The notes beneath the pieces were generated by a model. It did no database searches and was not told the origin of the DNA. It saw only the letters and a program-made list of their open reading frames with translations. This document shows, in pieces, positions 26,552 to 36,696 of a stretch of DNA of 64,000 bases. Every line of letters starts with the position of its first letter. Within the stretch, counting starts at the first letter, position 1. The DNA comes from Thiomicrospira sp. ALE5. Its GTDB lineage: Bacteria > Pseudomonadota > Gammaproteobacteria > Thiomicrospirales > Thiomicrospiraceae. The translations under genes were made by a program, and so were the position numbers. Location: the NCBI RefSeq assembly GCF_900112445.1, contig NZ_FOYY01000003.1:507960-571959 (forward strand), in the 5' to 3' direction.

Positions 26552-26584
26552 GCGTTAAATATTGGCGTAAAGCGATCTTGACAT

Positions 26585-26604
26585 AAAGCGCCTCAGGCGC
26601 TTTT
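26585..26604. terminator. Bidirectional terminator
   Basis: AAAGCGCC (26585-26592) and GGCGCTTT (26596-26603) form an 8-base stem with a TCA loop, flanked by T and A tracts. It lies between DUF2892 (+) and the ABC-F gene (-), 2 bases before the latter's stop codon. Confidence 0.75.
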
Positions 26605-26605
26605 G

Positions 26606-28600
26606 TCATTTCACAGCGATACTCGCTAACAAGGCTTCCAGTTCTTCCTGACAAGCTAACCACTCCATTTCAACTTCATCTAACTCTCGCTGCACGCCAC
26701 CCTGTTGTTGTAATAGGTCTGCAATAACTACTGAGCTTTGACTATCTTCATAAAGAGTCGGATCTGCTAAGCGTTGATTTAATTCGGCCAATTGACTTGA
26801 TAAATCGTTCATCTGTTGTTCAAGCAGTTTAATTCGTTTAGTTAAAGGGCGCGTTAATGCTTGCTGCTGTTGACGTAACGCCGCCGCCTCTTGACGTTGT
26901 TCTTTTTTATTCTTCTGCATCACCGGTGCGACATCATTTTTTACACCGAGCTTATCTTGTTTTTGTTGTTTTTGCTCTTGTCTCTGCTGCTTTAACAGCG
27001 CTAAACGCTGTTGCAAATAGGCATCTAAATCACCATAGAACAGGGTTACTTGTTGTTCATGGACCCACCAATATTGATCTACCAGGCCTGCTAAGAGGAG
27101 TTGATCATGCGACACCATAATCAAGGCACCGTTAAAATCTTGTAATGCATGTTCTAATGCATCGCGACTATCCATATCCAAATGGTTCGTTGGCTCATCC
27201 AAAATAATTAAGTGCGGCTGTTCATAGACAATAAACGCTAAACACAACCGAGCCTTTTCCCCGCCCGAAAAACACGCGATAGTTTGTCCGGCCATCTCCT
27301 GACCAAACCCAAAACCGCCGATAAAATCACGCGCCTGCTGTTCAGTTAAATCCGGAAAACGCCGCAGCATCGCTTGAATAGGCGTATGAGACGGCTCTAG
27401 GGTTTCAATTTGATGCTGGGCAAAATAGCCAATTTTTAGCCCTTTTGCTCGCAGGATGTGCCCTGACTCTGGTTTTAGCTCACCGACTAGGAGTTTAATA
27501 AAGGTCGATTTACCACTGCCATTAATTCCCACTAAACCAATTCGGTCACCGGCACGGAGGGTTTGTGTTACATCAATAAATTGTGGCGGTGATTCGGGAT
27601 AGGCAAAGTCGATTTTTTCAAACTGTACCATTGGATCTGGGCAGTATTCAGGACTGGCAAAATTGAATTGAAACGGATTAAGTGCCTGCAAAGGGGCAAC
27701 GTCATCCATCCTGGCCAGCGCCTTAACGCGACTTTGCGCTTGCTTGGCTTTACTGGCTTTGGCTTTAAAACGCGCAATAAAACTTTTTAACTGCTTCATT
27801 TTTTGCTTTTGCTTATCGGCCAAGGCTTGTTGTTGCATAATCGCCGCGGCCCGCTGACGCTCGTAGGCAGCAAAATTACCCTTATAACTGGTCAGATTTT
27901 GTTGGTCTATCACCAGGATATGATCAACCACCTGATCTAAAAAATGCCGGTCATGCGAAATCACTAACAAGGCGCCAGGATAACTCGCTAGCCACTGCTC
28001 TAACCAAGCGACGGCTTCAACATCCAAGTGGTTGGTTGGTTCATCTAACAGCAACAAGTCCGCCGGTTGCATCAAGGCGCGTGCTAATTTCAGTCTTACC
28101 CGCCAGCCGCCTGAAAAATGCGGTGCCGGTTTGACAAAATCAGTCTCATTAAAACCCAAACCCATTAAGAGTTGTTTCGCTTTAGCCGGCACTAGATAGG
28201 CCTGAATCCGATCTAAATCATCATGTAGGCTAACTAACCGCTGCTGGGCGTCATGGCGCAGGCTATCACTAAGAGTGGGTTGATTGAGTTGTGCTTCGCA
28301 GGCCTGCTGCGCTGTGCTTAAACGCGCATACTCGGTATCACCGGTCATCACAAAATCCAACGCGGCTACCTCAGGCAGGTCGTCCTGTTGGTCAACATAC
28401 CCCAAACGCCATTCACTCGGTAAACGCATCTGTCCGGCATCAAAATGACTGTGACCTAATAGGGCTCTAAATAAGCTCGATTTACCCACACCATTTCGCC
28501 CCACAACACCCATTTTTTGGCCAGGGTGCAAAGTCATCGACGCGTGATCTAATAGACATTTGGTACCGGCAAATAGCTGAACCTTTTCAAGCGTGAGCAT
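26606..28600 (-). CDS. ABC-F family ATPase, YheS-like
   Basis: A 664-residue protein with two ABC domains and no membrane part. The first has Walker A GRNGVGKSS and signature FSGGWRVRLKLARAL. The second has GINGSGKSTF and signature FSGGEKARLCLAF. A charged linker between them (about 250-300) and a carboxyl coiled coil (about 560-660) complete the ABC-F layout. These proteins act on the ribosome. I start at the ATG at 28600 (MLTLEKVQLF); a longer reading frame to 28636 lies within lolD. The overlap with lolD (14 bases) means read-through expression. Confidence 0.92.
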   Translation of the reverse strand: MLTLEKVQLFAGTKCLLDHASMTLHPGQKMGVVGRNGVGKSSLFRALLGHSHFDAGQMRLPSEWRLGYVDQQDDLPEVAALDFVMTGDTEYARLSTAQQACEAQLNQPTLSDSLRHDAQQRLVSLHDDLDRIQAYLVPAKAKQLLMGLGFNETDFVKPAPHFSGGWRVRLKLARALMQPADLLLLDEPTNHLDVEAVAWLEQWLASYPGALLVISHDRHFLDQVVDHILVIDQQNLTSYKGNFAAYERQRAAAIMQQQALADKQKQKMKQLKSFIARFKAKASKAKQAQSRVKALARMDDVAPLQALNPFQFNFASPEYCPDPMVQFEKIDFAYPESPPQFIDVTQTLRAGDRIGLVGINGSGKSTFIKLLVGELKPESGHILRAKGLKIGYFAQHQIETLEPSHTPIQAMLRRFPDLTEQQARDFIGGFGFGQEMAGQTIACFSGGEKARLCLAFIVYEQPHLIILDEPTNHLDMDSRDALEHALQDFNGALIMVSHDQLLLAGLVDQYWWVHEQQVTLFYGDLDAYLQQRLALLKQQRQEQKQQKQDKLGVKNDVAPVMQKNKKEQRQEAAALRQQQQALTRPLTKRIKLLEQQMNDLSSQLAELNQRLADPTLYEDSQSSVVIADLLQQQGGVQRELDEVEMEWLACQEELEALLASIAVK

Positions 28601-29291
28601 CAACGCCTCGCTGGATTTGTCCATCGACCAATTCAATTTTGCTACCTAGGCTCTCAGCCAATTGCAAATCATGAGTCACCACCAATAGAGCGGTATTAAA
28701 CTGTTCATTTAAGTTCAACATTAACTGCAATACTTGTTCAGCCGCTTTTGAGTCTAAGTTGCCCGTTGGCTCATCGGCGAGAATGCACGCTGGCTCAGTG
28801 ATCAATGCCCGTGCAATTGCAACGCGTTGGCGTTCACCGCCTGACAACTCACTCGGTTTATGCGCCACCCGGCCTGCCAAACCGACTGCTGCCAATAAGT
28901 CCTGGGCTTTTTGCTGTGCCAGTTTCGCTGGTACCCGTGCTATGCGCAGCGGCAGCATGACATTTTCTAATGCCGTCAGCTCGGCCAGTAAGTAATGAAA
29001 TTGATAGACAAAACCAAGATGCTGATTACGCAGTTTACTGCGCTGCGCCTCGGACAAACTTGCAAATGCCTGCCCCTGTAAAAACACTTCCCCCTCAGTG
29101 GGCTGTGCCAGACCTGCTAACAGATGTAGCAGCGTACTTTTACCCGAACCCGATGCACCGACAATGGCTAAGCGCTCTCCTGGATTAAGCGAAAAGTTAA
29201 TGTCGTGTAACACGGGGGTGTCTAAGACACCCTCTTTGAATACTTTATTAATACCCTGTGCTTGCAGGACGGGTTGCGGTAAATCATTCAT
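28587..29291 (-). CDS. lolD: Lipoprotein-release ABC ATPase LolD
   Basis: A 234-residue ATPase: Walker A VGASGSGKSTLLHLLAGL, Q-loop FVYQFHYLLAELTALENVMLPL with the LolD-specific FHxLLxExTALENVM pattern, signature LSGGERQRVAIARAL and Walker B CILADEPTGNLD. It powers extraction of outer-membrane lipoproteins. The start at 29291 follows GCGGAGG; the upstream extension to 29351 lies inside the permease gene. It overlaps the permease by 8 bases. Confidence 0.95.
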   Translation of the reverse strand: MNDLPQPVLQAQGINKVFKEGVLDTPVLHDINFSLNPGERLAIVGASGSGKSTLLHLLAGLAQPTEGEVFLQGQAFASLSEAQRSKLRNQHLGFVYQFHYLLAELTALENVMLPLRIARVPAKLAQQKAQDLLAAVGLAGRVAHKPSELSGGERQRVAIARALITEPACILADEPTGNLDSKAAEQVLQLMLNLNEQFNTALLVVTHDLQLAESLGSKIELVDGQIQRGVDAHA

Positions 29292-30537
29292 AACGAAGCG
29301 CCTCCGCAGGTTGGATGCGTGATGCACGCCAGGCTGGATAAAGCGTGGCAATGAGGGTCAAGCCAAAGGCTAATATTGAAACCGACCAGACATCGCTCCA
29401 AAGTAGTTTGGAAGGGACTTGGCTGATGTAATAGACATCGGCAGGAAAAAACTCAAAACCAAACAGGTTTTCGATAAACGGCACAATAACATCTATATTT
29501 AGTGATAACAGCACCCCTAAAATGAGTCCTAGGGTAGCGCCAATAATGCCAATGATTAATCCTTGAATAATAAAAATCGCTTGAATACTGGCCGGCGTTG
29601 CACCTAGCGTGCGCAAAACGGCAATATCTTTTTTCTTATCGGTGACCACCATCACCATAGTGGACACAATATTAAACGCTGCCACCATAATAATCAGCGC
29701 TAATACAATAAACATCATGCGCTTTTCAAGTTGAATCGCCTTAAAAAAATTGGCGTGTTGTTGCGTCCAATCACGAATAAAGAAGTTCTCGCCACTTATA
29801 CTCGCAAAATCACGTCTAACTTGAAATACTCGAAACATATCCGCTACTTTCAACTGCAAACCGGATACCGCGCCATCCCGATAGCGAAACAACACCGACG
29901 CGTCATCGAGATGCATATAAATCACACCCGAGTCATATTCATACATACCGGCATTAAACACACCGGTTACTGTCACGCGTTTAACTCGCGGCACTACGCC
30001 TACTGGTGTTACTGCACCCTGTGGCGCCAATAGAGTAATCTGATCACCAACGGCTACACCTAAATTAATTGCTAAATCGCGCCCCAATACCACCCCAAAC
30101 TCGCCAGGTATTAACCGATCCCAGCTACCTAAGGTCATGATATCTTCAATATTGGCTACTCGAGACTCTAACTCAGGCAAAACGCCACGCACCATCACGC
30201 CTTGCACCCGATCACGATGACTCAACATCGCCTGCTCCTGTATATTTGGGGCGGCATCAATTACTTGAGGGTGTTGCAAAGCTATGGATCTTGTCGTCTG
30301 CCAATCGGCTAAATAACTGGGTTGATTACTAATTGTCATGTGGGCTGTCATGCCTAGAATCCGCTCACGCAATTCATGTTGAAAGCCGTTCATAATCGAC
30401 ATCACGGTGATCAAGGCCATCACCCCTAAGGCAATGCCAATCATTGATGACATGGAGATAAACGAAATAAAACCATTACGCCGCTTGGCACGAATGTATC
30501 GGGTGCCTAATAATAATTCGACTGGCATCTTAAACAT
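29284..30537 (-). CDS. Lipoprotein-release permease (LolC/LolE/LolF type)
   Basis: A 417-residue inner-membrane protein with four helices: one near residues 25-48 and three after about 270. A periplasmic domain lies between. RRNGFISFISMSSMIGIALGV at the start and IQPAEALRYE at the end are typical of LolC/E. Only one permease gene accompanies lolD, unlike E. coli lolCDE, so it probably works as a homodimer (the LolF arrangement known in some gammaproteobacteria) unless a second gene exists elsewhere. Confidence 0.92.
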   Translation of the reverse strand: MFKMPVELLLGTRYIRAKRRNGFISFISMSSMIGIALGVMALITVMSIMNGFQHELRERILGMTAHMTISNQPSYLADWQTTRSIALQHPQVIDAAPNIQEQAMLSHRDRVQGVMVRGVLPELESRVANIEDIMTLGSWDRLIPGEFGVVLGRDLAINLGVAVGDQITLLAPQGAVTPVGVVPRVKRVTVTGVFNAGMYEYDSGVIYMHLDDASVLFRYRDGAVSGLQLKVADMFRVFQVRRDFASISGENFFIRDWTQQHANFFKAIQLEKRMMFIVLALIIMVAAFNIVSTMVMVVTDKKKDIAVLRTLGATPASIQAIFIIQGLIIGIIGATLGLILGVLLSLNIDVIVPFIENLFGFEFFPADVYYISQVPSKLLWSDVWSVSILAFGLTLIATLYPAWRASRIQPAEALRYE

Positions 30538-30548
30538 ACAAAAATTCC

Positions 30549-31178
30549 TTATTGACCCGACTGATTAGGATTACCAAATGTCGGTAGACTGGCTTGAGCA
30601 TGTATCGCCCACACCCTTAAGCTAAAGACTAAAACAATTGCTAGGATGGCGGCCCACTCCATCACGGCAAACCATTCCAGCGCAATGACATAGACAATGG
30701 CGCCTAACACTGACGCCGTGGCATAGATTTCTTTACGGAAGATTAGCGGCACTTCGCCGGCCAAGACATCACGAATAATACCGCCTAATACACCTGTCAT
30801 CACCCCCATTAATACAACCACTGGCATGGCTAAGCCAAAATCAAGCGCTTTTTGCGCGCCAATAATGGTAAAAACCGCTAATCCTAACGCATCTAACCAC
30901 AATAATAATTTGTTAGGGAAGGTAAAAAAGCGAATATAGATGTAGGTGAACACACTGGCAAATAAAATGACATACAAATAGATGACCTGCTGAGTCCAAA
31001 ATACCGGGGTATCTAAAATCAAATCACGAATCGTACCCCCGCCCACTGCGGTAACCGTCGCCAATACCAGCGCCCCAAACAGATCTAGTTGCTTGCGGAC
31101 AGCCGCCAGCAAGCCGGTGATAGCAAACACCAGCGTGCCCAGTAAATCAAGATAAAAAATGCCGTCAATAAAGGTCAT
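30549..31178 (-). CDS. TRIC-family cation channel (YicG/UPF0126)
   Basis: A 209-residue membrane protein with seven hydrophobic segments in two repeats, each holding a conserved glycine-rich stretch: ATVTAVGGGTIRDLIL (about 40-55) and MGVMTGVLGGIIRDVLAGEVPLI (about 119-141). These GGG.IRD motifs define the TRIC-like UPF0126 family, whose bacterial members form trimeric potassium-conducting channels. It ends 11 bases before the Lol permease gene. The substrate is not proven here. Confidence 0.85.
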   Translation of the reverse strand: MTFIDGIFYLDLLGTLVFAITGLLAAVRKQLDLFGALVLATVTAVGGGTIRDLILDTPVFWTQQVIYLYVILFASVFTYIYIRFFTFPNKLLLWLDALGLAVFTIIGAQKALDFGLAMPVVVLMGVMTGVLGGIIRDVLAGEVPLIFRKEIYATASVLGAIVYVIALEWFAVMEWAAILAIVLVFSLRVWAIHAQASLPTFGNPNQSGQ

Positions 31179-31313
31179 AGTGCGCCAATTATACGCAGTC
31201 GTTCACCAAAACGCACCCATTCAGCCAGATTAAAAGCACGGCAAAAGCCTACAAAGAAAATGATGATTCAGGTTAGAATAATCCCTCATTTATTTTGACC
31301 TTTTGAAATCGTT

Positions 31314-34300
31314 ATGTCTGTCAGTGCGTCTAAACAATCATTGTTCCCCTTTAGCTTACCCAAACTCACCGGCCACCGCTCTGACTGGGGCTATTTAAAC
31401 CTCACCGAGCAGGCCTGGTGCATCAGTCAATTGTTGGCGCAACATCATGGATTAATTGTCTGCCTGTGCCAAGATAGTGCGCAAGCTCAAACCCTCACGG
31501 AACAGCTGACGATTTTTTGTGCACCCGATCAGGCAATTATTAATTTACCCGAGTGGGAAACCCTGCCCTATGATCGCTTCTCGCCGCATCAGGATATTAT
31601 CGCGAGCCGCTTAAGTAGTCTTTACCAGCTTCCACAACTCCAGCAAGGCTGTCTGGTTATTCCAATAAACAGTTTGGTACAGCGGCTAGCGCCAACAGAC
31701 TATGTGCAACGCCAAAGCCTACAACTTGCTGTGGGCGACACACTTGATATTAGCGCGTTTTTAAGCCACCTTGAGCAAGCTGGCTACCAACGGGTCAACC
31801 AAGTAATGGAGCCTGGCGAACTTGCAGTTCGCGGCGCACTCATTGATCTTTTCCCTATTGGCAGCCAAGCACCGATTCGTCTAGACCTGTTTGATAACGA
31901 ACTTGAAACAATTCGTTTATTTGACCCAGACACCCAAATTAGCCAAAGCCAGATTGAACAGATTAATCTGCTCCCCGCTAAGGAATACGATTTCTCTGAA
32001 GAGGGTATTCGCCAATTCCGTTTGCAAGCGCGTGAAATTTTTGGTGGCGATGTACGCACCTCTCAACTCTACAAAACAATCAGTGACTATCAAAACCCGG
32101 GCGGCCTTGAATACTACTTACCGATGTTTTTTGAACACACGGCTACTCTGTTCGATTATCTACCTGCCAACACACTCTTTATTGAACATGCTGAGCTAGA
32201 AGCGGCATTGGAGCATAACTGGCAAGATTATCTTGAGCGCTATGAAATCGGGCGCCATGATAACCAACGTCCACTGTTACCGCCACAAAGTTTGCTGATG
32301 GAGAACCAGGCCTGCTTTGCGGCACTTAAACACTATCACCGCATTCGCATGCACACCAATGAACAATCGCGTCCGGTGACGCAATTAAATGTACAGTTTG
32401 ATAACTTGCCGCTGCCTACTTTACAGATTAATCATCAAGTTAAACAACCGCTTGCGCCGCTGCAGGACTGGTTAAGCAGCCTTGCCAAACCGGTGATTAT
32501 TTGTGCCGAATCCTTAGGGCGTCGTGAAGCTTTATTTAAACTATTGCGCCAACATGCGCTCGACGTTGAAATTATTGATCAGGCACTGCCAGGTCATCTA
32601 AGTCTGGTCGATTTACAGCCTTCTCATGGTTTAAATCTGGCGGTTGCGCCGGTTATAAACAGCAGTCATAGCAGGCCTGTTTGTTTGATTGCCGAATCCG
32701 CGTTATTAGGTCAGCGTGTTGAACAAAAACGTCGGCGCAAAAAAGGCCATCAGGATTTTGATCAGGCCATCGCCAATCTAATTGAACTCGAAATCAACAG
32801 CCCGATTGTGCACTATGATCACGGTGTCGGGCGTTATCAAGGTTTACAAACCCTAGAGATTCAAGGCGAAAATCGTGAGTTTATGGTGCTGGAATATGCC
32901 AACCAAGACAAGCTTTACGTACCGGTTACCTCGCTGCACCTAGTCAGTCGCTATACCGGTACGTCTGCCGAGCATGCCCCTTTACATAAATTAGGCACCG
33001 ATAAATGGGATAAAGCCAAACGCAAAGCGGCTGAAAAAGCCCGTGATGTGGCTGCCGAACTATTAGAAATTTATGCCAAACGCGCCGCGCAACAGGGCAT
33101 GGCATTTGAGCTCAGTGAACAAGCCTATCAACAATTCTGTGCCGCCTTTCCGTTTGAAGAAACCGACGATCAACTTGAAACCATTGCGCAGGTTGTAGCC
33201 GATATGCAATCCCCTAGACCCATGGATCGTTTAGTCTGTGGCGATGTCGGCTTTGGTAAAACCGAAGTGGCTATGCGAGCCGCCTTTGTGGCCGCTTACG
33301 CCGGTAAACAAGTCGCGATTTTGGTACCAACCACCCTGCTGGCTCAACAACACTTTGAAAGCTTTCGTGATCGCTTTGCCGAATGGCCGGTTAATATTGC
33401 CGTGTTATCTCGTTTTCAGACCGCCAAAGAACAAACACTCACCCTAGAAAAACTTGCCGAGGGTGGCATCGACATTATTATAGGCACTCATAAACTGATT
33501 CAAAAGGATGTCAAATTTAACCGGCTTGGCCTATTAATTATTGATGAAGAACATCGCTTTGGTGTGCGGCAAAAAGAGCAACTAAAAAAATGGCGCACCC
33601 AAGTAGACATTCTAACCATGACCGCGACGCCCATTCCGCGTACACTCAGTATGGCGATGAATGCGTTACGTGACCTGTCTATCATTGCTACACCACCGGC
33701 TAAACGTTTGTCAGTGCAAACTTTTGTGCAGGCCTGGCAACCCCAAACCGTTCGCGAAGCCTGTTTGCGAGAACTACGCCGCGGCGGTCAAATCTACTTT
33801 TTATTTAATGAAGTCGATAAGATTGACCGAATGGCCGATGATCTCGCGACACTGATTCCTGAAGCCAAGGTCGCGGTTGCCCATGGCCAAATGAATGAGC
33901 GCCAACTCGAACAAGTCATGCAGGATTTTTACCATCGCCGCAGCCAAATACTGGTGTGTACGACCATTATTGAAACCGGGATTGATGTCCCCAACGCCAA
34001 TACGATCTTAATCTACCGTGCGGATAAATTTGGTTTGGCGCAACTGCATCAGTTACGTGGTCGGGTGGGCCGGTCACATCACAAAGCCTATGCCTATATG
34101 CTCACCGGTGAACCCAACAGCCTGACCGATGATGCGCGCAAACGCCTGGATGCCATTGGCAAGCACGACACCCTGGGCGCCGGCTTTATGCTCGCCAGTC
34201 ACGATTTAGAAATTCGTGGCGCCGGTGAACTACTCGGTGAAGGTCAATCAGGGCAGATTCAAGAAGTTGGCTTTGGCTTGTATAATGAGTTATTAGAGCG

Positions 34301-34796
34301 AACGGTTAAAGCGCTCAAATCAGGCAAGCAACCCGCGTTAAGCCTAGAGCTCGATGCGCATTGCGAGGTCGATTTGGGCAGTGCGGCACTGATTCCTGAA
34401 GATTACCTAGCCGATATACACACGCGATTGGTTTTCTATAAACGCATTGCTAGCGCTGAAACCGATGCCGAGTTGCACGAGCTTGAAATCGAGATGATAG
34501 ATCGTTTCGGGCTATTGCCCGATCAAGTTAAAACCCTATTTAGTGCCACCAAAATTAAATTGCTTGCGCAACCGATGGGCATCATCAAAATTGATGCGAG
34601 TACCCAAATGGTACGCATCCAATTTAATGCGCAACCGACCATTGCTGCTGATCGTCTGATTCAGCTGATTCAAACCCACCCACAGCGCTATAAGCTGAAA
34701 GGCCAGGTAGAATTAAAGATTTTTGATAAGATGGAATCTGTTGAAAATCGGGTTAAACAACTGCAATTTACCCTTAGCCATTTAAAGCCCGTTTAA
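31314..34796 (+). CDS. mfd: Transcription-repair coupling factor Mfd
   Basis: A 1160-residue DNA translocase that removes stalled RNA polymerase and recruits UvrA. In order: UvrB-like domain (about 15-330, with LPEWETLPYDRFSPHQDIIASRL), RNA-polymerase-interacting domain (about 480-560), helicase core with Walker A CGDVGFGKTEVAMRA (about 640-655), DEEH (742), TATPIPRTL and RGRVGRSHHKAYAY, then the TRCF carboxyl domain. Length matches E. coli (1148). It carries four CAGGCCTG copies. csiV follows 37 bases downstream, as in many gammaproteobacteria. Confidence 0.97.
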   Translation: MSVSASKQSLFPFSLPKLTGHRSDWGYLNLTEQAWCISQLLAQHHGLIVCLCQDSAQAQTLTEQLTIFCAPDQAIINLPEWETLPYDRFSPHQDIIASRLSSLYQLPQLQQGCLVIPINSLVQRLAPTDYVQRQSLQLAVGDTLDISAFLSHLEQAGYQRVNQVMEPGELAVRGALIDLFPIGSQAPIRLDLFDNELETIRLFDPDTQISQSQIEQINLLPAKEYDFSEEGIRQFRLQAREIFGGDVRTSQLYKTISDYQNPGGLEYYLPMFFEHTATLFDYLPANTLFIEHAELEAALEHNWQDYLERYEIGRHDNQRPLLPPQSLLMENQACFAALKHYHRIRMHTNEQSRPVTQLNVQFDNLPLPTLQINHQVKQPLAPLQDWLSSLAKPVIICAESLGRREALFKLLRQHALDVEIIDQALPGHLSLVDLQPSHGLNLAVAPVINSSHSRPVCLIAESALLGQRVEQKRRRKKGHQDFDQAIANLIELEINSPIVHYDHGVGRYQGLQTLEIQGENREFMVLEYANQDKLYVPVTSLHLVSRYTGTSAEHAPLHKLGTDKWDKAKRKAAEKARDVAAELLEIYAKRAAQQGMAFELSEQAYQQFCAAFPFEETDDQLETIAQVVADMQSPRPMDRLVCGDVGFGKTEVAMRAAFVAAYAGKQVAILVPTTLLAQQHFESFRDRFAEWPVNIAVLSRFQTAKEQTLTLEKLAEGGIDIIIGTHKLIQKDVKFNRLGLLIIDEEHRFGVRQKEQLKKWRTQVDILTMTATPIPRTLSMAMNALRDLSIIATPPAKRLSVQTFVQAWQPQTVREACLRELRRGGQIYFLFNEVDKIDRMADDLATLIPEAKVAVAHGQMNERQLEQVMQDFYHRRSQILVCTTIIETGIDVPNANTILIYRADKFGLAQLHQLRGRVGRSHHKAYAYMLTGEPNSLTDDARKRLDAIGKHDTLGAGFMLASHDLEIRGAGELLGEGQSGQIQEVGFGLYNELLERTVKALKSGKQPALSLELDAHCEVDLGSAALIPEDYLADIHTRLVFYKRIASAETDAELHELEIEMIDRFGLLPDQVKTLFSATKIKLLAQPMGIIKIDASTQMVRIQFNAQPTIAADRLIQLIQTHPQRYKLKGQVELKIFDKMESVENRVKQLQFTLSHLKPV

Positions 34797-34833
34797 AGCC
34801 ATGCTAGCACTTGATTAATGAGAATATAATCCT

Positions 34834-35532
34834 ATGCCATTTCTATCGCCTTATCACCGCTTGCTTACACTGATCAAACCGCAAGGCTATTGGGTCCTAT
34901 TGCTGTTTGCCGGCCTCTTTTTTTTAACACCTAACCCAGCGCAATCGCAAAACACGCCGCAGGTTCACGTTGAAATTATTATTTTTCAAAGTTTGGCACA
35001 ACGTGGCTGGACAGAAGAGTATTGGCCTTTAACGCCAGGCCTGGTGCTAGAAAACAATGTCAATCGTTTGGGTAATTTAGAGACCACACCTTGGGCGACC
35101 CCAGTCGCAGCTGAAGATTTGCAGCTTGCAGAGGAACGCAGCAGAATGACAACCGACCGTGGTTATGATGTATTAGCGCATATTGCCTGGCAACAACCCG
35201 CCTTTAATAGAAACACAGCACAACCGCTAATTATTGATAGCCAGTTGCAAAAACGCCGCCACGAAACCGCACCCATCTATGGTCAAGTACGCGCTTATCA
35301 AGAACGCTTTAACCATGTTGAAATCAAATTAGAGCTAGATAGACGTATTCCGGTGCGACTGCGTGAACGCTTTGCCGAGCACCAAGGCATAGCACTTGAA
35401 TTCCTACCAGACAGTTGGACTTTTATGATCGATGAATCGAGACGAGTAAGACCGGGTGAACTCCATTATGTCGACCACCCGTTATTTGGCGTGTTGATTC
35501 ATGTCAGCCGCGTTACTCAACCTGAGGGTTAA
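34834..35532 (+). CDS. csiV: CsiV-family periplasmic protein
   Basis: A 232-residue exported protein (hydrophobic segment about 19-38, cut near AQS-QN) with VEIIIFQSLAQRGWTEEYWP at the start of the mature part and WTFMIDESRRVRPGELHYVDHPLFGVLIHV at the end; both ends are typical of CsiV. In Vibrio, CsiV is linked to peptidoglycan and D-amino-acid response, and its gene follows mfd. The same order here supports the call. A CAGGCCTG copy at 35036 lies in the gene and another (35562) in the gap to minE. Confidence 0.82.
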   Translation: MPFLSPYHRLLTLIKPQGYWVLLLFAGLFFLTPNPAQSQNTPQVHVEIIIFQSLAQRGWTEEYWPLTPGLVLENNVNRLGNLETTPWATPVAAEDLQLAEERSRMTTDRGYDVLAHIAWQQPAFNRNTAQPLIIDSQLQKRRHETAPIYGQVRAYQERFNHVEIKLELDRRIPVRLRERFAEHQGIALEFLPDSWTFMIDESRRVRPGELHYVDHPLFGVLIHVSRVTQPEG

Positions 35533-35573
35533 TGGGTAGCTGAAGCTGGCCCACTTATGAGCAGGCCTGGTTG

Positions 35574-35840
35574 TTAAGCACCGCGTTTAGCATCGGGCAA
35601 AATTAAATTAAGTTCAAGCACCTCATAGCCGTTATCCGCATCCAACGAGATTTGTAAATTCTCTTCATCAATATCGACGTAACGACTAATGACCTCTAAA
35701 ATTTCTTGACGCATTTTAGGTAAGTAATCGGGTGCTTTTGATTGTGATCGCTCATGTGCTAATAAAATTTGCAGACGATCTTTTGCGTGATTAGCCGAGC
35801 TTTTGCGATTTTGTCCGAGTAAATAATCCAATAATCTCAT
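35574..35840 (-). CDS. minE: Division topological factor MinE
   Basis: An 88-residue protein that stimulates MinD ATPase and drives pole-to-pole oscillation. It has the amino-terminal membrane helix (MRLLDYLLGQ), the MinD-contact helix AKDRLQILLAHERS and the dimeric beta domain with YLPKMRQEILEVISRYVDI. It follows minD by 2 bases, the usual order. Confidence 0.95.
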   Translation of the reverse strand: MRLLDYLLGQNRKSSANHAKDRLQILLAHERSQSKAPDYLPKMRQEILEVISRYVDIDEENLQISLDADNGYEVLELNLILPDAKRGA

Positions 35841-35842
35841 GA

Positions 35843-36652
35843 CTACTTCCCAAATAACTTTCTAAAAAGACTTTTATGCTCAACGGTTAAAAAACGCTGT
35901 GGTTTCTCTTCACCCAGAAAACGCGCGACGATATCTTTATAAGCCTCGGACGCATCTGTCCCTTCTTGTAAAATGACGGGCGTACCTGCATTCGAAGCCT
36001 GTAATACATCTTGTGACTCTGGAACAACACCCAATAAGTCCACGCTTAATAGTTCAACGACATCGTTCATCGCTAGCATTTCACCTGCCTCAACACGTGC
36101 TGGATTGTAACGCGTTAACACTAAATGTTCTTTAACCGCCTCACCTAATTCAGCGCGACGTGATTTAGCCTGTAAAATGCCCAAAATACGGTCAGAATCG
36201 CGCACTGAAGAGACTTCTGGGTTAGTAACAATGATGGCTTCATCAGCAAAATACAGTGCCAACTGAGCGCCCTTTTCAATACCGGCAGGCGAATCACAAA
36301 TTATAAAATCAAAACCATCTGCTTTTAGCTCGTCAATAACGCGTTCAACACCTTCTTGAGTTAATGCATCTTTATCACGCGTTTGTGATGCAGCGAGGAC
36401 ATATAAATTTGGTGTTTTCTTATCTTTAATTAAGGCTTGTTTAATCGTCGCTTCACCCTGAACAACATTAACGAAATCGTAAACAACGCGACGTTCACAG
36501 CCCATAATTAAGTCTAAATTGCGCAAACCCACATCAAAGTCGATCACAGCAACCTTATGACCACGAGCCGCTAAACCAGCTGAGACGCTCGCGCTTGTTG
36601 TGGTTTTACCCACGCCTCCCTTTCCAGAAGTCACTACAATGACACGTGCCAC
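35843..36652 (-). CDS. minD: Septum-site ATPase MinD
   Basis: A 269-residue deviant Walker A ATPase (VVTSGKGGVGKTTTSA) that recruits MinC and MinE to the membrane. The amphipathic membrane helix is at the end (HKSLFRKLFGK). The start is best read as GTG at 36652, giving (M)ARVIVVTSGKGG, because AAGGAG lies 5 bases upstream and this matches the family start; the longer ATG form would add eight odd residues. It lies 44 bases after minC. Confidence 0.96.
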   Translation of the reverse strand: MARVIVVTSGKGGVGKTTTSASVSAGLAARGHKVAVIDFDVGLRNLDLIMGCERRVVYDFVNVVQGEATIKQALIKDKKTPNLYVLAASQTRDKDALTQEGVERVIDELKADGFDFIICDSPAGIEKGAQLALYFADEAIIVTNPEVSSVRDSDRILGILQAKSRRAELGEAVKEHLVLTRYNPARVEAGEMLAMNDVVELLSVDLLGVVPESQDVLQASNAGTPVILQEGTDASEAYKDIVARFLGEEKPQRFLTVEHKSLFRKLFGK

Positions 36653-36696
36653 ATCTACTCCTTCATCAAACATCAATAAATAAATATTAAAAAAAA

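Noticed and set aside
35562-35569. Palindrome between csiV and minE as a transcription terminator
   Set aside because: There is no T-run after it on either strand, and 36 of 38 copies are inside genes, so termination is not its general role.
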